A stretch of DNA of 64,000 nt from Paracoccus onchidii. GTDB taxonomy: Bacteria; Pseudomonadota; Alphaproteobacteria; Rhodobacterales; Rhodobacteraceae. The first letter of the stretch is position 1. The number at the start of each line of letters is the position of its first letter. The stretch lies in assembly GCF_028294535.1 (NCBI RefSeq), contig NZ_JAQBIE010000022.1:1-64000 (forward strand), read 5' to 3'. A program made the translations under genes and the position numbers. This document shows, piece by piece, positions 26,759 to 35,811 of the stretch. The notes under the pieces were generated by a model. The model did not search any database, was not told where the DNA came from, and saw only the letters and a list, made by a program, of their open reading frames with translations.

Positions 26759-27412
26759 ATGGGCTTGAATGACATCAATAGCCGCGTCCGCGCGGCCGAA
26801 ATCGCCGCAGGTCGCGAAACAGGGTCCGTCACGCTGATTGCCGTCAGCAAGGTGCAGCCCGCAGAACGGGTCACGGCCGTTCTGGATCAGGGCCATCAGG
26901 TCTTTGGCGAAAACTACGTCCAGGAAGCGCAGGGGAAATGGCCCGAATGGCGCCAACGATACCCCGATGTTTCGGTCCACATGATTGGTCCCCTGCAATC
27001 CAACAAGGCCAGAACCGCCGTCGAACTGTTCGACGCGATTCACAGCCTCGACCGGATTTCACTGGCCCGCAAGCTGGCGCGACATATCGACGAACTGGGT
27101 GTTTCGCCGCAACTGTTCATCCAGGTCAACACCGGCGATGAACCACAAAAGGCGGGGATCCTCGCGGATGAATTGCCCGGCTTTATCAAATCCTGTCAGG
27201 AGTTGGGGCTGCGCCCCCATGGGTTGATGTGCATCCCCCCCGAATCCGAGGATTCAACGCCGCATTTCAGGCTGTTACGCCGGCTGGCACAGGAAAATGA
27301 CCTTCCCGGCCTGTCAATGGGGATGAGCGCCGATTTCGAAAGCGCGATCGCCGAAGGCGCAACGCATATCCGCGTCGGTTCGGCCATTTTCGGCGCCCGA
27401 AACTACGGCTAG
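26759..27412 (+). CDS. YggS/PLPBP family pyridoxal-phosphate homeostasis protein
   Basis: This 217-aa protein is a single-domain fold-type III PLP-binding protein. The PLP lysine is in LIAVSKVQPAERV (about residues 24-36); FGENYVQEAQGKWPEW, HMIGPLQSNKA and the phosphate-binding LSMGMSADFESAIAEGATHIRVGSAIFG (split) are classic. It buffers PLP and affects amino-acid metabolism. The ATG at 26759 gives the family N-terminus but has no Shine-Dalgarno, because the porin terminator T-tract lies directly upstream. It overlaps the convergent YkuD gene by four bases. Confidence 0.93.
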   Translation: MGLNDINSRVRAAEIAAGRETGSVTLIAVSKVQPAERVTAVLDQGHQVFGENYVQEAQGKWPEWRQRYPDVSVHMIGPLQSNKARTAVELFDAIHSLDRISLARKLARHIDELGVSPQLFIQVNTGDEPQKAGILADELPGFIKSCQELGLRPHGLMCIPPESEDSTPHFRLLRRLAQENDLPGLSMGMSADFESAIAEGATHIRVGSAIFGARNYG

Positions 27413-27921
27413 GCCAAGCGCGCCGGCCCCGGCACGATCACCTTTGTTCCAGGGCCGATATGGCGCAGGATCCACAACAGATCCTGCCGCGCAAAGGCGA
27501 TGCAGCCTTCGGTTCCATAGCCCGGCCTGCGCCATTGATGCAGGAAAATTGCGGATCCACGGCCCGCCACGGCATCAGGCCAGTTCCAATCTGTCGTCAG
27601 CACGACATCATAAAGCGGATCGGCCCGGCGCATTTTCTCATGGCTGGCGGCAAGTGGCGCAAGACAGTGATGATTATAGGCTGCGTGATCCGATTCGTCG
27701 CACCAAAGATCGCGCGGACCGATCGGGCGCGCCCAACCCGCAGGCCGTGCAAGGCGATCGGCCCGATACCACAGGCCTGTGACGCGATGGACCCCGATCG
27801 GTGTGGCCTTGTCGCCCTCGGCCTTGGCAGACGTTACGCCACTTCGCCCGATACTGCAGGGAAATATCCGGTTGCGAAACCTGATCCCCTGCGGTGTGAG
27901 CACAAGATCTTCGCGCTTCAC
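27409..27921 (-). CDS. YkuD-type L,D-transpeptidase-like protein
   Basis: This is a 170-aa protein with the catalytic signature [16 protein letters not shown] (His128, Cys140), the H-x(n)-G-C motif of L,D-transpeptidases. It has no signal peptide or PG-binding domain, as in the short alphaproteobacterial 'L,D-transpeptidase family' with core domain only. It could act in peptidoglycan cross-linking if exported by an unseen route. The GTG start overlaps the ribA stop by four bases. Confidence 0.83.
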   Translation of the reverse strand: MKREDLVLTPQGIRFRNRIFPCSIGRSGVTSAKAEGDKATPIGVHRVTGLWYRADRLARPAGWARPIGPRDLWCDESDHAAYNHHCLAPLAASHEKMRRADPLYDVVLTTDWNWPDAVAGRGSAIFLHQWRRPGYGTEGCIAFARQDLLWILRHIGPGTKVIVPGPARLA

Positions 27922-28976
27922 AGCAAATGCCCCGATTTGCGGGCCTTGATGTCCAGATACTTGCTGTTGAACGGATTTCGGGCCGTGACCAGCGGGACGC
28001 GTTCCCGAACATCGATCCCGTGCCCCTGCAACATATCGACCTTGCGCGGATTGTTGGTCATCAACCGAACCTTTCCAAACCCAAGACGCGCCAGCAACGC
28101 CGCGCCGATCCGGAAGTCACGTTCGTCATCTTCGAAACCAAGCCGATGATTCGCTTCGACGGTATCAAAACCCTGATCCTGCAAATCATAGGCGCGCATC
28201 TTGTTGGCCAGCCCGATCCCCCGCCCTTCCTGATTGAGATATAGCAGTATTCCGGCCCCTTCCTCGCCCATCGCCTGCAGCGCCGCATGCAATTGTGGCC
28301 CGCAATCGCATTTCAAACTGCCCAGAACATCCCCGGTATAACAGGCCGAATGCAGGCGGGTCAGAACCGCCGAATCGCGCGAGGGATCACCGATCTCGAT
28401 GGCATAATGTTCGGCGCCGCCATCATCCGGCCGGAAGATATGCAGGCGCGACCGTTCAGCCAGGGCAAGCGGCAGACGCGCCGCCGCCACGGGGTCCATC
28501 GCCGCCTCGCCCGCAAGCTGTGCCAGAACGGCCCCCGGTGCCAGCACTGTCAGGCCTGCGGGTGCATGGGCGGGCACGACCAGCGCCGCAGGCAGCAATT
28601 GTGCCGACTTCACCAACGCAAGCGCCGCCATATGCGGTGTCGCATCCCCATCGCGCAACGTGAAAAGCGGCCCCTTCATCGGTGTCATCAGATCACCAGC
28701 GGGATCCGCAAGTGCGCGCAGCCATTTCAGATCCGAATCCTCGGGCAGTTCGATCCGGCCCAGGCCGTCATCGTAAACCCGCGCCTTCAGCGTTTCCGCC
28801 CTGCGTGCCGTCAACGCCAGAACCGGTGTCCCCAAAGCCTTGAAATCCTGCAAGCGTTCGGCGGACAGTGTCTCGACCGCCGCCACGAGATGGCCGCCAA
28901 GAATAACCGGCAGCCCCATGCGCAGATCGGCGCGGGCACGAGAAATGGTCTCGGCAAGGGTCGGAACAAGGCTCAT
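27918..28976 (-). CDS. ribA: GTP cyclohydrolase II with an N-terminal RibB-like domain
   Basis: This is a 352-aa protein. The C-terminal half is a full GTP cyclohydrolase II of riboflavin synthesis: zinc cysteines Cys212, Cys223 and Cys225 in [15 protein letters not shown], then [16 protein letters not shown] and the GTP-binding DxR region. The N-terminal ~170 residues align with the RibB (DHBP synthase) fold but lack the usual active-site acidic cluster, suggesting a degenerate domain. It forms a two-gene unit with the YkuD gene. Confidence 0.92.
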   Translation of the reverse strand: MSLVPTLAETISRARADLRMGLPVILGGHLVAAVETLSAERLQDFKALGTPVLALTARRAETLKARVYDDGLGRIELPEDSDLKWLRALADPAGDLMTPMKGPLFTLRDGDATPHMAALALVKSAQLLPAALVVPAHAPAGLTVLAPGAVLAQLAGEAAMDPVAAARLPLALAERSRLHIFRPDDGGAEHYAIEIGDPSRDSAVLTRLHSACYTGDVLGSLKCDCGPQLHAALQAMGEEGAGILLYLNQEGRGIGLANKMRAYDLQDQGFDTVEANHRLGFEDDERDFRIGAALLARLGFGKVRLMTNNPRKVDMLQGHGIDVRERVPLVTARNPFNSKYLDIKARKSGHLL

Positions 28977-29121
28977 ATCGGGTCTTCAGCCCCCGGAATA
29001 TTGAAACAATTTGAAACATAGTGGCTTTTTCCGACAACTCCATGTGAGAATTTCGACATGTCGCTGGACGGAGCCGCAGTTGCACCCCACTCCTTTGCGC
29101 AATGAGGCAAAGGAGGCAAGT

Positions 29122-29808
29122 ATGCCCGGACTGAAAAAGATCCTGCTGGTCGATGACGAAGAAGACCTGCGCGAAGCATTGGCGGAACAACTTGTCGCGA
29201 CCGACGAGTTCGACGTGATCGAAGCCGGCACCGGCGCCGAAGCAGTCGAAGCGACAAAGAACGCCATCTATGATCTGGTGATTCTGGATGTCGGGCTGCC
29301 CGACACCGATGGTCGCGAACTGTGCAAGAAACTGCGCAAGCTGAACGTCAAATGCCCGATTGTCATGTTGACCGGACATGACACTGATGCCGACACGATT
29401 CTGGGTCTGGACGCCGGTGCGAATGATTATGTCACCAAACCATTCAAGTTCCCGGTCCTTCTGGCCCGCCTGCGTGCCCAGCTGCGCACCCATGAACAAT
29501 CCGAAGACGCGATCTTTCAGCTCGGCCCATACACGTTCAAGCCAGCAATGAAGATGCTGGTTGACCAGAAGGACCGCAAGATCCGGTTGACCGAGAAGGA
29601 AACCAACATCCTGAAATTCCTGTATCGTGCTCAGGATGGGGTGGTGCCGCGCGATGTGCTGCTGCACGAGGTCTGGGGCTATAACGCGGGCGTGACCACG
29701 CACACGCTGGAAACGCATATCTATCGTCTGCGTCAGAAGATCGAGCCCGATCCCGGCAATGCCCGCTTGCTGGTGACAGAATCGGGCGGCTACCGGTTGG
29801 TGGCCTGA
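29122..29808 (+). CDS. OmpR-family response regulator, CenR-like
   Basis: This 228-aa protein has a receiver domain (DDEEDLREAL, phospho-acceptor Asp56 in VILDVGLP, TKPF near residue 104) and a C-terminal winged helix (EVWGYNAGVTTHTLETHIYRLR, ending GGYRLVA; split). No histidine kinase is adjacent, so it is an orphan here. The features fit CenR, the envelope regulator of Caulobacter and Rhodobacter, but I cannot exclude another OmpR-type regulator. AAAGGAGG precedes the ATG. Confidence 0.85.
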   Translation: MPGLKKILLVDDEEDLREALAEQLVATDEFDVIEAGTGAEAVEATKNAIYDLVILDVGLPDTDGRELCKKLRKLNVKCPIVMLTGHDTDADTILGLDAGANDYVTKPFKFPVLLARLRAQLRTHEQSEDAIFQLGPYTFKPAMKMLVDQKDRKIRLTEKETNILKFLYRAQDGVVPRDVLLHEVWGYNAGVTTHTLETHIYRLRQKIEPDPGNARLLVTESGGYRLVA

Positions 29809-29856
29809 CCGCGGGCTGCGCCAACTGCGCGACCCCGTAAATACAGGCAGTTCCAG

Positions 29857-29882
29857 GCCCGGCCTCCAAGGCCGGGCTTTTT
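29857..29882 (+). terminator. Intrinsic terminator of the response-regulator gene
   Basis: GCCCGGCCT (29857-29865) and AGGCCGGGC (29869-29877) form nine perfect pairs with a CCA loop, followed by a run of T. Confidence 0.9.
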
Positions 29883-29994
29883 CATGTCACGAAACCGTCA
29901 CCGGTCGAACCCGCCGGGAACCGATATTCTGACATTGCGTTATACCCGCGAAGCCCAGTGGCCGGAGGATGCGGTCACACCTCTCTCTCTGATG

Positions 29995-30016
29995 CCCCGG
30001 TGTTCCTACACCGGGG
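29995..30016. terminator. Hairpin at the 3' end of the glutathionyl-hydroquinone reductase gene
   Basis: CCCCGGTG (29995-30002) pairs with CACCGGGG (30009-30016) around TTCCTA. A weak T-rich tail (TATTTCC) follows on the plus strand only. It lies 15 bp beyond the minus-strand stop codon and may be a backup terminator for converging transcripts. Confidence 0.45.
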
Positions 30017-30030
30017 TATTTCCGTTCAGA

Positions 30031-31005
30031 TCACCCGCGATCATGTGGCAGGGTCCAGTCTTCGACGGGACCGATCGGCAAGATCCGGTGGGGATTGATC
30101 ATGTCATGGCTGAAATAATAGTGCCGCACAAAGTGATCCGGCCGCACCGTTGCCGCGACACCCGGCCATTGATACAGCTCGCGCGCCCACCCCCACAGAT
30201 TGGGAAAATCCACGATCCGCTTGCGGTTGCATTTGAAATGCGTGTGATACACCGAATCAAAGCGGCAGACCGTCGTGAACAGCCGCCAATCGGCCTCGCT
30301 CAGGCGTTCTCCTGCCAGATAGCGGTGATCTGCCAACAGGGATTCGATCCATTCGAGGCTGTCAAACAGCGGGGCAACGGCCCTGTCATAAGCTTGCTGA
30401 GAGGTCGCGAACCCGGCTTTGTAAACTCCGTTATTCACGCTGTCATAGATGCGTTCGTTCAACTGGCCGATCCGGGCGCGCAGGGATTCCGGATAGTAAT
30501 CATCGTCATTTCCAGTAATCCGGTCAAAGGCCGAATTCAGCATGCGAATGATATCCGCGCTTTCGTTGGACACGATCGTATCGCGTTCACGATCCCACAG
30601 CACCGGAACCGTCACACGCCCGGAAGCCTTTGGATTGGCGCGCAGATAGATCTCGCGCAGGAAACGGCTTCCAAATAGCTGGTCACCCGTTGCGCCGGGG
30701 AAATCGCCATCGAAAACCCACCCGTCCCGAAGCATGTCAGGATGCACGACCGACACCCCGATATGATCCGCCAAGCCCTTGATCGCACGAAAGATCAGCG
30801 TCCGATGTGCCCATGGACAGGCATATGACACAAACAGGTGATAGCGGCCGCTTTCGGCGGCAAAGCCGGCTTCACCCGTTGGACCGGCCGCGCCATCTGC
30901 CGTGACCCAGTTGCGGAACTTTGCGGTATCTCGCTTGAATTCTCCGCCATGCGCCTTGGTGTCATACCATTCGTCCTTCCAGACGCCCTCGATCAGTTGA
31001 CCCAT
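30031..31005 (-). CDS. Glutathionyl-hydroquinone reductase (Xi-class GST, YqjG/EcnA type)
   Basis: This is a 324-aa protein. The catalytic Cys63 is in YACPWAHRT, the defining motif of Xi-class enzymes that use glutathione to reduce glutathionyl-hydroquinones. GRVTVPVLWDRERDTIVSNES supplies the cis-Pro/GSH site, and DYYPESLRARI and the HTHFKCN C-domain elements are typical. It is cytoplasmic, with a role in quinone detoxification or glutathionyl-adduct recycling. It follows the MFS gene on the minus strand after a 53-bp gap. Confidence 0.92.
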   Translation of the reverse strand: MGQLIEGVWKDEWYDTKAHGGEFKRDTAKFRNWVTADGAAGPTGEAGFAAESGRYHLFVSYACPWAHRTLIFRAIKGLADHIGVSVVHPDMLRDGWVFDGDFPGATGDQLFGSRFLREIYLRANPKASGRVTVPVLWDRERDTIVSNESADIIRMLNSAFDRITGNDDDYYPESLRARIGQLNERIYDSVNNGVYKAGFATSQQAYDRAVAPLFDSLEWIESLLADHRYLAGERLSEADWRLFTTVCRFDSVYHTHFKCNRKRIVDFPNLWGWARELYQWPGVAATVRPDHFVRHYYFSHDMINPHRILPIGPVEDWTLPHDRG

Positions 31006-31058
31006 ATTTCCCTCTTGCTCGTTACACCAAGGCGCGCCCCGGTCATTGCGTGGTCCGA

Positions 31059-32375
31059 TCAGGCGATTTGCGCGTCACGCGTCTCTGCATCAACCAGCCA
31101 CAGAACGCCCGCCGCCAGCAGCAGCAGCACCGCGAAACTGCCAATCGCAAAGCCGAATCCCTTGGCAAAAGCGATCGCCAGCAGGCTGGGTGCCAGAATG
31201 CCACCCAAACGGGCCATAGCGCTGGCAGTTCCCATGCCCGTTCCCCGCAACGCGGTCGGATACAGCTCTGGCGTAAAGGCATATAGCGCGCCCCAGCTGC
31301 CCAGCAATGCAAAGCTCATGATGATCAGCGACAGCGCAACCGGCACGGCACTGGAGGCCAGCGTGAACATCAGGCATCCGGCCGCGCTCAGCACAAGAAA
31401 GCCGGCCAAGGTGCGCCGCCGGCCAAGCGCCTCGACCCCCCACGCCGCCAGCGCATAGCCGGGAACCTGCGCCAGCGCGAGGACAACCAGAAACCCGTAG
31501 CCACGCACGAAACCGAAACCTTCGGTGGCCAATTGTCCCGGCACCCAAACGAAAACGCCATAATAGGACAACGAGACCAGAAACCATACGGTCAGAATCG
31601 CCATCGATCTTCGCCGCAGCGACGGCGCGAAGATTGATCTTTCCGTCGCCTTGGCGGTGGCAGGGGCCACCAGGACCGCCTCGACCGGCAGCGCGGCGGC
31701 ACCATTGGTGACCAGAATCCGGTTTACCACCGCCCGCGCATCGCCCTCGCGACCCTGTCGGATCAAATACATCGGCGATTCCGGCACCCAGATTCGCAAG
31801 AACACACCAATCAGGGCCGGCAAGGCGGCAATCGCAAAGATCCATCTCCATGGCGCGGCGGCGGCATGGCTGGCGGCAATCCAGGCCGTCAGGGCAATGA
31901 CGATGGTGCCAATCGCCCAGAAACCTTCCAGCCAAACCAGCCATTTGCCACGGTTTCGCGGAGGCAGGAATTCGGCCATCATCGCGTAATCAACCGGCAA
32001 GGTGCCTCCGACGGCGACACCGGTCATAAACCGCAGCACCAGCAGCAGGGTGAAATCCTGCGCGAATACCGACGCAAGCCCGAACACCGCATCCATCGCG
32101 ACGGTTGCAATCAGAACATTGCGCCGTCCGATCCGGTCGGAAATGCGCCCGAACAGAAAGGCCCCCGCGAACATACCCAGAAAAAAGACCGTTCCGATCT
32201 GCAGCGCCGTGACCCGTTCGAGGCCAAAGCTTGTGGCAATCGACGGGGCGGCGAACCCGACCGCGATCACCTGCATGGCATCGGCAGCCCAGACCAGCCC
32301 GAATATCCCCAGAAGTCTTGCATGAAAGCGGCCGGTTCCCGCCTGCGCAATGGCCTCGTCCACGGTCAGTTGCAT
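31059..32375 (-). CDS. MFS transporter, metabolite:H+ symporter (SP/AAHS-like)
   Basis: This is a 438-aa protein with about twelve hydrophobic segments. The A-motif GRISDRIGRRNVL after TM2 and PESPMYLIRQGREGDA after TM6 identify the sugar/organic acid-type MFS group, and GVEALGRRRTL repeats the A-motif in the second half. The substrate is not evident. The start at 32375 (MQLTVDEAIAQAGTGRFH) matches the group's cytoplasmic N-terminus; a longer in-frame extension is unsupported. Confidence 0.85.
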   Translation of the reverse strand: MQLTVDEAIAQAGTGRFHARLLGIFGLVWAADAMQVIAVGFAAPSIATSFGLERVTALQIGTVFFLGMFAGAFLFGRISDRIGRRNVLIATVAMDAVFGLASVFAQDFTLLLVLRFMTGVAVGGTLPVDYAMMAEFLPPRNRGKWLVWLEGFWAIGTIVIALTAWIAASHAAAAPWRWIFAIAALPALIGVFLRIWVPESPMYLIRQGREGDARAVVNRILVTNGAAALPVEAVLVAPATAKATERSIFAPSLRRRSMAILTVWFLVSLSYYGVFVWVPGQLATEGFGFVRGYGFLVVLALAQVPGYALAAWGVEALGRRRTLAGFLVLSAAGCLMFTLASSAVPVALSLIIMSFALLGSWGALYAFTPELYPTALRGTGMGTASAMARLGGILAPSLLAIAFAKGFGFAIGSFAVLLLLAAGVLWLVDAETRDAQIA

Positions 32376-32520
32376 CGTCCCGTCCCTTTTCGGCTGCCGT
32401 TTGGGAATGCTTAGCGCCTGACGCCCGCCCGACCAAGGACCGATATTGCGGCTTCGGCATGCGGGTTGGCTCGACAGGCGTGCGCACGGCGGATAGGGTC
32501 CGCCCCAAAGGAGCCTCTTC

Positions 32521-33306
32521 ATGTTCACACTTGCAACCTGGAACATCAACTCGGTCCGACTGCGCGAAGGCCTTGTGGCACGCCTGCTGCAAGAGGAATC
32601 GCCCGACATCCTGTGCCTGCAGGAATGCAAATCTCCGGTCGACAAGATCCCGATGGAGGCGTTCGCCGCGCTTGGCTATACCCACATGGTTGCCCGCGGG
32701 CAAAAAGGCTATAATGGCGTTGCGATCCTGTCACGCCTGCCACTGACCGATGCGGGAGATCGCGATTACGCGGGGCTGGGCCATGCCCGCCATGTGGCCG
32801 CGCGACTGGAAAATGGCGTGACCATCCACAACATGTATATCCCCGCCGGGGGCGATGTTCCCGACCGCGAGGTAAATGAGAAATTCGGTCAGAAGCTGGA
32901 TTTCGTGTCCGAGATGCGCGACGTTTTCCACGCCGACAAACCTGAACGGTCGATCATGGTCGGCGATTTCAACATCGCCCCGCGCGAGGACGATGTCTGG
33001 TCGCACAAGCAACTGCTGAAGGTCGTCAGCCACACCCCGATCGAGGTCGAACATCTTTTGGCGGCACAGGATGCCGGCGGCTGGGTCGATGTCACACGCA
33101 ACGACATCCCCGAAGGCCAGCTATATTCCTGGTGGAGCTATCGCGCCCGCGATTGGGACGCGGCCGACAAGGGGCGCCGGCTGGATCATATCTGGGCCTC
33201 AGGCGATATTTCAAATGCCGCGCATGGCAGCCGCGTCCTGCGCGACGTTCGCGGTTGGGAAAAACCCAGCGATCACGCCCCTGTTTTTGCCAGCTTCGAT
33301 TTGTAA
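32521..33306 (+). CDS. xth: Exodeoxyribonuclease III
   Basis: This is a 261-aa Mg2+-dependent AP endonuclease/3'-5' exonuclease of base-excision repair. The signature residues are visible: ATWNINSVR (residues 5-13), LQECKSP with the catalytic Glu near residue 34, VGDFNIAP near 142, and the C-terminal RLDHIWAS and SDHAPV. AAAGGAG lies upstream of the ATG. It is divergent from the MFS gene and followed by a terminator. Confidence 0.95.
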   Translation: MFTLATWNINSVRLREGLVARLLQEESPDILCLQECKSPVDKIPMEAFAALGYTHMVARGQKGYNGVAILSRLPLTDAGDRDYAGLGHARHVAARLENGVTIHNMYIPAGGDVPDREVNEKFGQKLDFVSEMRDVFHADKPERSIMVGDFNIAPREDDVWSHKQLLKVVSHTPIEVEHLLAAQDAGGWVDVTRNDIPEGQLYSWWSYRARDWDAADKGRRLDHIWASGDISNAAHGSRVLRDVRGWEKPSDHAPVFASFDL

Positions 33307-33316
33307 CCGCGCCGCA

Positions 33317-33345
33317 GGGCCAGGAACGCGTTCGGCCCCTTTTGT
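33317..33345 (+). terminator. Terminator-like hairpin after xth
   Basis: GGGCC (33317-33321) and GGCCC (33334-33338) enclose a 12-nt loop and are followed by CTTTTGTT. The stem is short but G+C-only. Confidence 0.5.
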
Positions 33346-33405
33346 TCGGGCGGCGGACCACCCATATTGCGGCAAACACACTGATCCGAACCGATTGGGA
33401 CCGAT

Positions 33406-34320
33406 ATGACCATGATTTTCGACGGCGGGCAGAACGCGCCGCAAACCGATGATTTCATCAAGGATGTGACCGAGGCCGATTTCATGGCCGAAGTGGTCGA
33501 GAAATCGATGGAAGTTCCTGTCATCGTCGATTTCTGGGCACCTTGGTGCGGCCCCTGCAAGACGCTCGGCCCGCAATTGGAGGCCGAGGTTGCCCGCCAC
33601 AAGGGTCGGGTGCGGATGGCCAAGGTCAATGTCGATGAAGCGCAGATGATCGCGGGTCAGTTGCAGGTCCAGTCGATTCCGACCGTCTATGCCTTTTTCC
33701 AGGGCCGGCCCGTCGATGCCTTTCAGGGCGCTGTTCCCCAAAGCCAGCTAAAGCAATTCGTCGACAAGCTGGCAGCGATGGGTGGCGATGATGGCGGTCT
33801 GGCCGAGGCCCTCGCTGCCGCCGAGGCCATGCTGGACGAAGGCGAGGCCGCCGATGCCGTCGAAACCTTTGCCGCGATCATTGGCGAAGAACCAGAAAAC
33901 GCCGAGGCATGGGGCGGCCTGATCCGCGCCCATATCGCGGCAGGCGATGCCGGCGCAGCCGCATCCACCCTGCAACAGGTGCCCGACGCACTTGCCAAAT
34001 CCGCCCCCATAGATGCCGCCCGTGCACAGTTGCAGCTGGCCCAACAGGCTGAAACCGCCGGGCCGCTGGCCGAACTGCAAGCCAGGCTCGACGCCAATCC
34101 CGACGATCAGCAGATCCGCCTGGATTATGCTCAGGCCCTGCATGCACAGGGACAACTGGAAGAGGCGATCGACATTCTTCTGGACAGTTTCCGCAAGGAT
34201 CGCGAATGGAATGACGGTGCCGCAAAGGCCCAGTTGCTGACAATTTTCGACAGCCTCAAGCCGACCGATCCGATCGCACAAAAGGGCCGGCGGCGGCTGT
34301 CGTCGCTGATTTTCGCGTAA
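33406..34320 (+). CDS. Thioredoxin-domain co-chaperone (TrxA/YbbN-like)
   Basis: This is a 304-aa cytoplasmic protein. An N-terminal thioredoxin domain has the active motif WAPWCGPCK (Cys48, Cys51), so it should be redox-active, unlike E. coli YbbN, which has SxxC. The C-terminal ~170 residues are alanine-rich TPR-like helices. Such two-domain proteins can combine redox and chaperone work. Its stop overlaps the next ATG (TAATG). Confidence 0.9.
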   Translation: MTMIFDGGQNAPQTDDFIKDVTEADFMAEVVEKSMEVPVIVDFWAPWCGPCKTLGPQLEAEVARHKGRVRMAKVNVDEAQMIAGQLQVQSIPTVYAFFQGRPVDAFQGAVPQSQLKQFVDKLAAMGGDDGGLAEALAAAEAMLDEGEAADAVETFAAIIGEEPENAEAWGGLIRAHIAAGDAGAAASTLQQVPDALAKSAPIDAARAQLQLAQQAETAGPLAELQARLDANPDDQQIRLDYAQALHAQGQLEEAIDILLDSFRKDREWNDGAAKAQLLTIFDSLKPTDPIAQKGRRRLSSLIFA

Positions 34321-34949
34321 TGCGTCCGCATTTCGATCTTCCGGCGCGGCTGGCGCTGTTTCCGCTGGACGGGGCCGTTCTGATGCCGCGGTCTCGCCTG
34401 CCCTTGCATATCTTCGAACCTCGGTATCTGCAGCTGTTGGACGACACGCTAAAGACCGAGCATCGCATGATCGGCCTGATCCAACCCGAAGGCGATGGCC
34501 TTGCCGCGATTGGCACCGCAGGACGCGTCATCGCCTTTTCGGAAACCGATGACGGGCGGATGATGATCTCGCTCAGGGCGATTTCGCGGTTTCGGTTGAC
34601 CGAGATCCACGAAGGTTTTGCGCCCTATGTGCAAGGCAGCCCGGACTGGTCGTCCTTTCATCACGACATGAAGGGCGCGGAACGGGACAGCGGCCTTGAC
34701 CGCAGCGTTCTCTTGGCACTGTTGCAGCGTTACATGGAGCAACACGAACTTTCCACCGACTGGGAAGCCGCCGAACGCGCCGAAGACGAAACACTGATCA
34801 ATTCATTGTCGATGATGCTGCCGTTCTCATCCGGCGACAAACAGGCCCTGCTGGAATCACCGCACCTGAGCGACCGGCGCGAATTGCTGCAAGGCCTGAT
34901 CGAGTTCGCACTGCATGGCGGCGACGACCAAGAGGAGCGCCTGCAATGA
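34320..34949 (+). CDS. LON substrate-binding domain protein
   Basis: This is a 209-aa protein equivalent to the N-terminal domain of Lon protease without the ATPase or peptidase. [26 protein letters not shown] (split) is the classic start, and [24 protein letters not shown] follows. Stand-alone versions are common in alphaproteobacteria with unknown function. Overlaps trx-like gene by one base and Trm112 by four. Confidence 0.9.
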   Translation: MRPHFDLPARLALFPLDGAVLMPRSRLPLHIFEPRYLQLLDDTLKTEHRMIGLIQPEGDGLAAIGTAGRVIAFSETDDGRMMISLRAISRFRLTEIHEGFAPYVQGSPDWSSFHHDMKGAERDSGLDRSVLLALLQRYMEQHELSTDWEAAERAEDETLINSLSMMLPFSSGDKQALLESPHLSDRRELLQGLIEFALHGGDDQEERLQ

Positions 34950-35146
34950 ACGAAAAACCCGCCACACCGGCCTATGACCGCCATATGCTTGAGGCGCTGG
35001 TTTGCCCGGTCACACATACGACCCTGGCCTTCGACGCGGACCGCCAGGAGCTTGTGTCACATGCCGCAGGCCTGGCCTTTCCGATTCGTGCCGGCATCCC
35101 GATCATGCTGGTCGACGAAGCCCGGCAGTTGAAGGCAGATGACTGA
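34946..35146 (+). CDS. Trm112 family protein (YcaR-like)
   Basis: This is a 66-aa protein matching the small zinc-ribbon-like Trm112 family: [17 protein letters not shown] and the tail [17 protein letters not shown]. Only one cysteine pair half is retained, as usual in bacteria. Trm112-type proteins activate methyltransferases in eukaryotes; bacterial roles are unclear. It overlaps the LON-domain gene by four bases. A 13-bp tandem duplication covers its stop codon. Confidence 0.9.
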   Translation: MNEKPATPAYDRHMLEALVCPVTHTTLAFDADRQELVSHAAGLAFPIRAGIPIMLVDEARQLKADD

Positions 35147-35163
35147 TCCTGATGACTGATCCT
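35138..35163 (+). repeat. 13-bp tandem duplication at the Trm112-rhomboid junction
   Basis: GATGACTGATCCT occurs twice head to tail. The first copy holds the Trm112 TGA, and the second holds the rhomboid ATG. Thirteen is not a multiple of three, so the first ATG opens only a short dead-end frame. Confidence 0.9.
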
Positions 35164-35811
35164 ACAGGGGCGCCGGCTGCCGTGATCCGCAGAAAGCAAG
35201 CTGCATTTCCGCGTTGGGCGATTGCAGTGATAATTCTTTGCGTGCTGGTTCAGGGTGCTCAGATCGCGGCAACAATTGCCGGATACCCGCTGGTCAGCCG
35301 CGCAATAACCGGGTTTGGGGCATTTTGGTCGGGCATGTTGTGGGGCAGCCCCCCCTTCTTCGAGGGCCAGAAGGCGACGATGTTCATCAGCTATGGCCTG
35401 CTGCATTCCGGCATCGCGCATCTGGCCATGAACATGATTTCGCTGGCCGCCATCGCCCGGGAATTCGTGCGTTGGGTGCCGCCCTGGATCATGGCGGTGA
35501 TCTATCTGGTCAGCCAGATCGCGGCGGCATTGTGCTTTGCGTGGATGGCCCCCGTTTCGGGACCGATGGTCGGGGCCTCGGGTGCGGTCTTCGGCCTGGC
35601 TGGCGCGTTGATCGGCTTTGTCGCCATGCGTGTCCGCCATCGCGGCGATGCGCTCAGGCAACTAAGCCGCAACGTGCTGTTATTGCTGGCTCTGAATGTT
35701 GCGATCACGGTTCTGGTCCCCTCGATCGCGTGGCAGGCACATCTGGGTGGTGCCGTTGCGGGCGTGATCATGGGCGTCGCGCTGGCCCTTGCAAAGCCGG
35801 TGGCGCGGTAA
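35152..35811 (+). CDS. Rhomboid family intramembrane serine protease
   Basis: This is a 219-aa protein with about six membrane segments. The catalytic serine is in GASGAVFGL (Ser143), with the partner histidine in AHLGGAVAG (His197); HLAMNMISL in TM2 is the usual H-x3-N oxyanion motif. It cleaves transmembrane substrates within the bilayer. Substrates are unknown. Its stop is directly adjacent to the stop of the convergent DUF2268-like gene. Confidence 0.92.
   Translation: MTDPTGAPAAVIRRKQAAFPRWAIAVIILCVLVQGAQIAATIAGYPLVSRAITGFGAFWSGMLWGSPPFFEGQKATMFISYGLLHSGIAHLAMNMISLAAIAREFVRWVPPWIMAVIYLVSQIAAALCFAWMAPVSGPMVGASGAVFGLAGALIGFVAMRVRHRGDALRQLSRNVLLLLALNVAITVLVPSIAWQAHLGGAVAGVIMGVALALAKPVAR

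Noticed and set aside
30031..30678. Plus-strand frame opposite the glutathionyl-hydroquinone reductase
   Set aside because: It is an antisense shadow; the minus-strand protein has a clear catalytic YACPWAHRT motif.
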